A DNA stretch of 57,642 nucleotides from DATDEW01 sp046590205 (GTDB lineage Bacteria > Bacteroidota > Ignavibacteria > Palsa-1295): positions 1 through 57,642 of the forward strand of contig JBKJTT010000069.1 in the NCBI GenBank assembly GCA_046590205.1, given 5' to 3'. Under the pieces are notes generated by a model. The model was not told the DNA's origin and ran no database searches. It was given only the letters and a program-made list of their open reading frames with translations. A program made the translations under genes and the position numbers. Below, piece after piece: positions 52,684-57,642 of this stretch. Numbering within the stretch: the first letter of the stretch is position 1; the number at the start of each line of letters is the position of its first letter.

Positions 52684-52695
52684 CTGGTATACCAG
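52684..52695. promoter_or_regulatory. 12-bp palindrome upstream of the Hcp operon
   Basis: CTGGTATACCAG is a perfect self-complementary sequence in the 266-nt space between the minus-strand frame ending near 52608 and the Hcp-like operon at 52875. It could be an operator for a dimeric regulator. No regulator gene is adjacent. Confidence 0.3.
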
Positions 52696-52743
52696 TTGTA
52701 TTATCTCACCATTTTTATAGGTACAATTCGGCTAAAAATGTTG

Positions 52744-52751
52744 TATGTTTG
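52744..52751 (+). promoter_or_regulatory. Promoter -7 box of the Hcp-like operon
   Basis: TATGTTTG matches TAnnTTTG, leaving a leader of about 120 nt before the ATG at 52875. The -33 element is not clear. Confidence 0.4.
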
Positions 52752-52874
52752 TAGCCCCACAGAGCGTGAATATCTATTCACTATCATGTCATATCTTATG
52801 ATGTGATATTTTGCCGGCTTCGTGTGTCTTATGGGCGTATTTATTACTTACTTTTTAACTAACACATTACATCA

Positions 52875-53537
52875 ATGAAAAATATGATTTCAAAACTCAT
52901 AGCATCTGCAATGCTCGTGCTTTTTTTTGCAGGGCTTGCATCGGCGACACCTGTCTATATAAAGTTTGAGGGCGTTGACGGCGAAATGCAAGTCGCCGAA
53001 GTAGACCAGAATGGCGCATGTTCATTTAAGCTCACAAAGCCGGGTAAGTACAAAGCATCGTTGCTTTTGCCTGCAGTGCAGAAGATACGTGAGTCTCCGA
53101 CGAAGCGCGCTAACGCTTCAGATGACAGCCACAAAGAGACCATCGAGATCGCAAGCTGGTCATTTGGCTCATCGAATCCAACGTCTGTTGGTAGCAGCGG
53201 TATAAGCTCAGGAAGAGAAGCAAGTGCCCCATCTGTTTCGGAAATCGTTGTTACTAAAACTCAGGATAAATCTTCACCGAAACTTGCCGAAGGTGTATCA
53301 AAAGGAAAGACTACGCAAGAGCTAAAGAAGCAGACTACCCACAACGGGGATACGTACTATCAGGTAAAGCTCACTGATGTTATGGTATCAAGCTGGCAGA
53401 CATCAAGCGGTGGTGATCGCCCAATGGAATCGCTCTCGTTGAACTTCACGAAGATCGAGTGGAATTACACTCCACAGAATGCAGATAGCCCAGCTCTTCT
53501 CAAAGGCAGCTGGAATCTTAAAGAGAACGTAAAATAA
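52875..53537 (+). CDS. Sec-exported Hcp-family protein 1
   Basis: 220 residues. A Sec signal peptide (residues 1-24, ending LASA) is followed by an Hcp-type first strand VYIKFEGVDGE. Next comes an inserted module with LTKPGKYKASLLLPAVQKIRE (residues about 53-73), then the Hcp core: IEIASWSFG (90-98), KTQDKSSPKL (128-137), YYQVKLTDVMVSSWQ (161-175), DRPMESLSLNFTKIEW (181-196) and the end GSWNLKENV. These match the Hcp ring protein of type VI secretion in order and wording, including the final W-N-x-x-x-N-V. Canonical Hcp has no signal peptide. This is the first of four genes spaced 10-11 nt apart. Confidence 0.85.
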   Translation: MKNMISKLIASAMLVLFFAGLASATPVYIKFEGVDGEMQVAEVDQNGACSFKLTKPGKYKASLLLPAVQKIRESPTKRANASDDSHKETIEIASWSFGSSNPTSVGSSGISSGREASAPSVSEIVVTKTQDKSSPKLAEGVSKGKTTQELKKQTTHNGDTYYQVKLTDVMVSSWQTSSGGDRPMESLSLNFTKIEWNYTPQNADSPALLKGSWNLKENVK

Positions 53538-53548
53538 GTAATACGACA

Positions 53549-54130
53549 ATGAAAAATATTCTAACAACACTTGCTGTCCTTGCGATGGCAACAATGATAA
53601 CTGTTTCTGCATTTGCACAGAAGAATTCGGGGAAGGCATTCGTGGAGATAATCGGTGAGGACGGTGTATCCGTTGTCGCACCAATTGATAACAAAGGCAA
53701 TGCGACATTTACCGATGTCAAGCCCGGTAACTATCTCATTGGGTTGCTTGTGCCTGCAGTGCAGAAGATACGCGAGTCTCCGACGAAACAATCAGATAAA
53801 GGACATGAAAAGTGGATCGAGATCGAAAGCTGGTCGTGGGGGGTCTCATCTTCGGATGTAGTCGTTGCGGGTTCTGGCCAAATAACTACTGCGAAAGCAC
53901 CCAAAAAACCTTCACCTGATATATTCAATGTAGTGAAAGCATTACCGAAGACCGCTCCGCTTGGACAACTTGTTACGCGCAAGGGGTATGAGTATTACAA
54001 GGTACAGCTTCAGGACATACTCGTATCAAGCTATCAAAGCGGTGGAAGTTCAAGCAATGATCGTCCGATGGAGTCGCTCTCGCTGAACTTTACAAAGATA
54101 GAGTGGGACATTAAAGAAAATAAAAAGTAA
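53549..54130 (+). CDS. Sec-exported Hcp-family protein 2
   Basis: 193 residues. Signal peptide ends SAFAQ (about 24). The inserted module reads APIDNKGNATFTDVKPGNYL then GLLVPAVQKIRESPTK (residues 44-80). The Hcp core has WIEIESWSWGVS (89-100), YYKVQLQDILVSSYQSGG (149-166) and NDRPMESLSLNFTKIEW (170-186). The central DKSTP strand is weakly conserved and there is no C-terminal extension. The start codon lies 11 nt after the previous stop, with GACA directly before ATG as in gene 4. Confidence 0.85.
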   Translation: MKNILTTLAVLAMATMITVSAFAQKNSGKAFVEIIGEDGVSVVAPIDNKGNATFTDVKPGNYLIGLLVPAVQKIRESPTKQSDKGHEKWIEIESWSWGVSSSDVVVAGSGQITTAKAPKKPSPDIFNVVKALPKTAPLGQLVTRKGYEYYKVQLQDILVSSYQSGGSSSNDRPMESLSLNFTKIEWDIKENKK

Positions 54131-54141
54131 GGAACACTACA

Positions 54142-54795
54142 ATGAAGAATATATTCAAAACACTTGCTGTCTTCGTGATGGCACTCGTTATAACAGTATC
54201 TGCGTCAGCACAAGGCGGGTCGTCTGCTAAAGATGGTCGGTCGTATGTTGCCGGCAGATTTTTGTTGATGCTTGACGGCGAAGGTGCATCAGGAGTCATT
54301 GCACCGATAGATAATAAGGGTAATGCAACCATAGAAAACGTAAAGCCGGGTACTCATACCGTTGCTTTGCTCCTGCCTGCAATCCAGAAGATACGCGAAG
54401 CTGCGGCGCGCGCGAAAGCGAATGACGCTCCGCCGCCATCTATCCAGATCGAGAGCTACTCATGGGGAGTTTCGCAAATGGGCTCTGGTGGACATGGCGG
54501 TGGCGGCGGTGCAGGGAAAGTAAGTGTCAACGATATATCTGTAATGAAGACAACAGATAAATCAACGCCGCTGCTTTTCAAATCTGTAGTTGTCTTACCG
54601 ACAAAGGCACCGTTTAATAAGATCGTACAACATAACGGACAAGAGTATTATAAGATAGAGCTGGAAAATATTCTCGTCTCCAGCTATCAGTCTTCTGCAG
54701 GAGGATCAAGCAGTGGAGATCGCCCGATGGAATCACTCTCGTTGAACTTCACGAAGATAGAGTTCAAGTACGATCTGAAAGAGGGTAAAAACTAA
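54142..54795 (+). CDS. Sec-exported Hcp-family protein 3
   Basis: 217 residues and the clearest Hcp match. A signal peptide ends SASAQ (residue 24). The inserted module (54-100) contains APIDNKGNATIENVKPG and ALLLPAIQKIREAAARAK. The Hcp core reads IQIESYSWGVSQMGSGGH (101-118), GGGGGAGKVSVNDIS (119-133), TTDKSTPLLF (137-146), YYKIELENILVSSYQ (169-183) and GDRPMESLSLNFTKIEF (192-208). The glycine-rich loop before GKV, and the DKSTP and LVSS motifs, are the same as I recall in Pseudomonas Hcp1. If it folds likewise it could form hexameric rings, but outside the inner membrane. Confidence 0.87.
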   Translation: MKNIFKTLAVFVMALVITVSASAQGGSSAKDGRSYVAGRFLLMLDGEGASGVIAPIDNKGNATIENVKPGTHTVALLLPAIQKIREAAARAKANDAPPPSIQIESYSWGVSQMGSGGHGGGGGAGKVSVNDISVMKTTDKSTPLLFKSVVVLPTKAPFNKIVQHNGQEYYKIELENILVSSYQSSAGGSSSGDRPMESLSLNFTKIEFKYDLKEGKN

Positions 54796-54805
54796 GAGCG
54801 CGACA

Positions 54806-55486
54806 ATGAAAAACATTATCACAAAACTTGCGGTCGTTGCACTGCTTTTTACAACGACATCGCTCTATGCAGCCGTTGATATGTTTCTAAAACTCGAAGG
54901 TATCAAAGGTGAGGCGAAAGGGAAGACGTTCTCTCTTGATATTGACCAGGATGGGATTGCAAAGGGGACGAATATACCGTCGGGTGAGTATATTGTCAAA
55001 ATGTGCGCAACTGGTACGCATATTAAATCGGCAAAACTTTTTGTCCGTAAAGCAGGCAAAGAGCAGCATGATTACTATACGGTAGATATCTCGAGCTTCT
55101 CGTTCGGCGCAACACGAACGGGCTTCAAAGGAGGAGTCAACGTAGCATCGGGCGATGTCAATGGTGACGGCAGAGCAGATGTTGTTACACCAAATACAAA
55201 AGCAAAAGGTATAATAACTAATAACGGCACCGGAGGTGGAGGGAAAGCATCGTTCTCTGACTTGAGCTTTTCTATGAAAACATCTGACGGCAAAACAGCT
55301 ACATACGGCGGAGGCGGCGCAACAGGGAAAGTGCAATTTCAGGATTTTCATTTTACGATGAAGCCAGCACCCTCACGCGGCAAAGATATGTTCGAGGGGC
55401 AGGTAGGAACGGTCTCGCTTGTAGGTCCATCCGACAGTCAGCCGAGCGGTAACTCGTTCTTCGATATCTTCGTTGATATTGACTAA
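54806..55486 (+). CDS. Sec-exported Hcp-like protein 4, divergent/rearranged
   Basis: 226 residues. Signal peptide ends LYA, then AVDMFLKLEGIKGEAKGKTF (23-42), almost the canonical Hcp N-terminus. After that the order of Hcp-like segments differs: GTHIKSAKLFVRKAG (70-84), which in Hcp is a late strand, then VDISSFSFGA (93-102), a D-rich loop DVNGDGRADV (117-126) like a calcium-binding turn, and two copies of a glycine-rich GKxxFxD strand (GGGGKASFSDLSF 143-155 and GGGGATGKVQFQDFHF 168-183). The final DRPxES-LNF strand is missing. It may be a tube end, a regulator or a shuffled paralogue. It closes the operon and is followed by a terminator. Confidence 0.78.
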   Translation: MKNIITKLAVVALLFTTTSLYAAVDMFLKLEGIKGEAKGKTFSLDIDQDGIAKGTNIPSGEYIVKMCATGTHIKSAKLFVRKAGKEQHDYYTVDISSFSFGATRTGFKGGVNVASGDVNGDGRADVVTPNTKAKGIITNNGTGGGGKASFSDLSFSMKTSDGKTATYGGGGATGKVQFQDFHFTMKPAPSRGKDMFEGQVGTVSLVGPSDSQPSGNSFFDIFVDID

Positions 55487-55536
55487 TACTACCAGAGAGT
55501 AGCCACCCACTCCGCATTAGCGGCATGGAAATTGGG

Positions 55537-55567
55537 AAAAGGCACGCCGTTGGTGTGCCTTTTTTTA
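55537..55567 (+). terminator. Terminator of the Hcp-like operon
   Basis: AAAAGGCACGCC (55537-55548) pairs with GGTGTGCCTTTT (55552-55563, one G-U pair) around GTT, followed by a T run. It also lies directly at the stop of the convergent HIT gene and could work in both directions. Confidence 0.85.
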
Positions 55568-56020
55568 TGCGCGAATCTTCTGGGCGATAGCATCAAGCTC
55601 TTCGTCGGACATACGTGGTCCGTCATGGGTAGAGAGCGAGCCGGTATATGTTTCTGTGAATGGATGCTCTGCGCTCAAGACGGGTTTCCAATCACCATCG
55701 GCAATGCCGTGCATTGGGATGAGTTTAAGATGTGCATGGTCAATACCCATTCCTTCTGCAACAAGTCCTGTTCGTTTCGTGCCGAGCTTTGTATCGAGTA
55801 TCTTTGCAAGTGTTTGCGCCGATCCGACGAACTCTGCAAGCCGAGCGGGTTCCATATCCATCACATAGCTCGTAATATGCTCGCGAGTCGCAAGCACCGT
55901 AAATCCCGGTGTGTTCGGAAACGGAGTAAGAAAACCAACGTGCTTCGCATCTTCATAGATGATACGCGCTGGTTCTTTGCCTGCGATCAACCGACAGAAA
56001 AAACATTCTTCTTTATACAT
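55565..56020 (-). CDS. HIT-family hydrolase
   Basis: 151 residues. It starts MYKEECFFC, has CRLIAGKEPARIIYEDAKHV and the segment GFTVLATREHITSY, and carries the HIT motif as DHAHLKLIPMHG, with lysine in place of the last histidine of H-x-H-x-H. HIT proteins hydrolyse or transfer nucleotide monophosphates. The third histidine is not the nucleophile, so activity is plausible. Two cysteines near the N-terminus may bind zinc as in many members. ATG 56020 is preferred to TTG 56035. It is convergent with the Hcp-like operon. Confidence 0.88.
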   Translation of the reverse strand: MYKEECFFCRLIAGKEPARIIYEDAKHVGFLTPFPNTPGFTVLATREHITSYVMDMEPARLAEFVGSAQTLAKILDTKLGTKRTGLVAEGMGIDHAHLKLIPMHGIADGDWKPVLSAEHPFTETYTGSLSTHDGPRMSDEELDAIAQKIRA

Positions 56021-56138
56021 GGTATTTGTAACCAAAGAGTTGGTCGCGATGTGCCCAAATGGGGATGGGAAATTACCTTCGGTGATGGGTACACTCGACG
56101 TGCGGGAACGTCCCTTCTCTCTTCCTGTTTATCTCTTT

Positions 56139-57620
56139 ATGAAACATCTTTTTATATTTCTCCTCCTCTCTATTGCTATGCTTGCCTCTGCGCAGGAGCG
56201 AATCAAACCTGAATGGACTATTACAAAACCTGACGGCGCGACGGGAAATGCGGAGAGTTGGTCTGTGTCGGTTGATACGGATGGGAATTTGTTCTGGTCG
56301 TATAACCAGACCAGTGATGGGTATGATACGTTCTTAGAAAAGCGCAGCCGCACGAATCCTTTCATCTCGCAAAGTATTTATAACTATTCTGCTCCGTTCG
56401 CACAGCAAGCATACATTACTAAACAAGAATCGCCGCTACTATTTCTCGGCGGCAGAACATGCCGCTCGAATCATCTTAACCTTGCCGATTGCGACGGATT
56501 CATTACTGTCATTGATATACCAACAGGTGATACACTGTGGCAGCGCATCATTGATAGAGGTTATGGGTATGAAGAAGTTGACGGCGTCGGGAGTGATGAT
56601 TCTTCGGTATTTGTAAGCGGCTGGTCTGTCGGTGATACGTCAAAGAATATAGACATTGACGGATTCATTCGCCGTTATGACAGGCAAGGCAATGTAGTGT
56701 GGTCAACATATTTCGGCACGGACTCTACTGACCATGCCGATGGGCAGCTTGCGATCGATGATAACTATGTGTATATATCGGGACTTTATAAAGGTTTGCC
56801 ACACCCATTCTTCATAGGTTTATCGGGCTTTGACGGCGTGGCGATGGTAGCGAAGTTTGCAAAGAAAGAGGGTAAACTCATAAAGTATATTGGACTCACT
56901 TCAAGCGACACTGCATACACTGACTTCGAGAATGGGCTCGGCATGGTCAAGAGTGGCAACTTTCTCTACATCACAGGTGTAACGACTATTGCAAAAGATA
57001 ACAATCAGATATTCGTTGCGAAAGTTGATGTAAATCTCGGAGTCTTTTGGCAACGGACATGGGGTGGAGCTGCGACGGAATCTGCGCGAGCGATCACAGT
57101 TGATGATTCAGGCAACATCTGGATCGGCGGACTCTCGAACTCATCAGGCGCAGGAAGTTATGACGGAGTCGTCTTGAAATACTCGAGCGGCGGCGCATTG
57201 CTTTACTCCGGTCTATGGGGAGGTGCTGCAAAAGAAGAGATACTCGATATTACATTTGACGGCGGAAAACTTTTCGCAGCCGGTACTATCACGACAAAAG
57301 AAACTGTGCCCGTCGAGACAAAAGGTTTTCTGATGATGCTTGATCCGAAAGCTTCGCTTAGCGTAAAACATAGTAATAGTATAGAACCGACGCATCTTTA
57401 TCCGAATCCCATGCGAAGCTCGGCATTTTTAGACATACCTGAAGTAACCGGCGGGGTACTCACTATCAACGATGCGCTCGGAAGGGAAGTCCGCAGAATG
57501 ACCGACATCAACACCTCACCTTTGACTATCGAACGCGGCAATCTCACAAGTGGCATCTACTATTATACTCTCGTGGATGGTATATATATAGTAGGAAGAG
57601 GAAAGTTTGTCATAGAGTAG
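56139..57620 (+). CDS. Beta-propeller T9SS cargo
   Basis: 493 residues. The ATG at 56139 gives a signal peptide (KHLFIFLLLSIAMLASAQ). An earlier in-frame start would overlap the HIT gene and hide it. The body is built of repeats of about 45-60 residues of the SBBP/beta-propeller kind (ESWSVSVDTDGNLFW, DGFIRRYDRQGNVVWSTYFG, ARAITVDDSGNIWIGGLS, GVVLKYSSGGALLYSGLWGG). A T9SS type A domain ends the chain (LYPNPMRSSAFLDI, ALGREVRRM, SGIYYYTLVDG, KFVIE). It is predicted at the surface. The specific function is unknown. Confidence 0.8.
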   Translation: MKHLFIFLLLSIAMLASAQERIKPEWTITKPDGATGNAESWSVSVDTDGNLFWSYNQTSDGYDTFLEKRSRTNPFISQSIYNYSAPFAQQAYITKQESPLLFLGGRTCRSNHLNLADCDGFITVIDIPTGDTLWQRIIDRGYGYEEVDGVGSDDSSVFVSGWSVGDTSKNIDIDGFIRRYDRQGNVVWSTYFGTDSTDHADGQLAIDDNYVYISGLYKGLPHPFFIGLSGFDGVAMVAKFAKKEGKLIKYIGLTSSDTAYTDFENGLGMVKSGNFLYITGVTTIAKDNNQIFVAKVDVNLGVFWQRTWGGAATESARAITVDDSGNIWIGGLSNSSGAGSYDGVVLKYSSGGALLYSGLWGGAAKEEILDITFDGGKLFAAGTITTKETVPVETKGFLMMLDPKASLSVKHSNSIEPTHLYPNPMRSSAFLDIPEVTGGVLTINDALGREVRRMTDINTSPLTIERGNLTSGIYYYTLVDGIYIVGRGKFVIE

Positions 57621-57642
57621 GGCAGATTGGAAATTTGGGGTA

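Noticed and set aside
52875..55486. A classical type VI secretion locus
   Set aside because: Only Hcp-like genes are present. No TssB/TssC, TssE, VgrG, PAAR, TssJLM or ClpV gene is in the window, and all four products have signal peptides.

Overview
The window looks like chromosome from a free-living member of the Bacteroidota/Chlorobiota (FCB) group, most like the Kapabacteria or Ignavibacteria. The evidence is indirect but consistent. Nine predicted exported proteins end in a type IX secretion (T9SS) type A sorting domain (LGREV/DMNG turn, then S/TGxYxxx and a short basic tail). Several genes carry the Bacteroidota-type promoter -7 box TAnnTTTG. The E1 alpha and beta parts of a 2-oxoacid dehydrogenase are fused, as is common in that group. 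No rRNA, tRNA, insertion sequence, CRISPR array or replication origin was recognised. Assignment below the FCB level is inference.

Layout. 1-1101: tail of an unknown gene and two small unknown-function genes (DUF4256, DUF1801). 1442-7775: housekeeping genes for an EF-G-like GTPase, a GH57 amylase-type enzyme and the fused E1 dehydrogenase. 7793-11332 (minus): a sialidase-like T9SS cargo, then a tightly packed trio (degenerate aspartic-protease-like protein, lipoprotein, outer-membrane barrel). 11382-19823: a tandem pair of about 1000-residue clan GH-A glycosidase-like T9SS cargos, the second lacking both catalytic glutamates, followed by another T9SS cargo. 19849-21601 (minus): adk and trpS. 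21690-24017: three tandem paralogous lipoproteins coupled to a lamin-tail/FlgD-like protein. 24230-28359: ahcY, a DinB-like gene and fusA. 28532-34170: a giant repeat-rich fibre-like protein, a small companion and a membrane-anchored coiled-coil protein. 34528-47032: large T9SS surface proteins, a lipoprotein, a CtpA protease and a T9SS-tagged intradiol dioxygenase. 47051-48346: an EnvC-like murein hydrolase activator. 48381-52006: a UPF0175/DUF3368 toxin-antitoxin pair beside a DUF4062-STAND-TPR ATPase, a small defence-like island. 52875-55486: four tandem Hcp-family proteins. 55565-57620: a HIT hydrolase and a beta-propeller T9SS cargo.

The most unusual element is the operon at 52875-55486. 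Its four products clearly resemble Hcp, the ring protein of type VI secretion tubes, yet each starts with a Sec signal peptide and has an extra module of about 45-50 residues inserted after the first Hcp strand. No type VI sheath, baseplate, spike or ClpV gene is present. This suggests an exported Hcp-like assembly or adhesin with a role outside a classical T6SS.

Second in interest are the GH-A enzyme/pseudoenzyme pair and the DUF4062-STAND protein, whose C-terminal TPR third is much more AT-rich than the rest. Dispersed palindromes (two copies of a roughly 100-nt GTCATTGCGAGG element and several GGGC/GCCC hairpins) mark the intergenic spaces.
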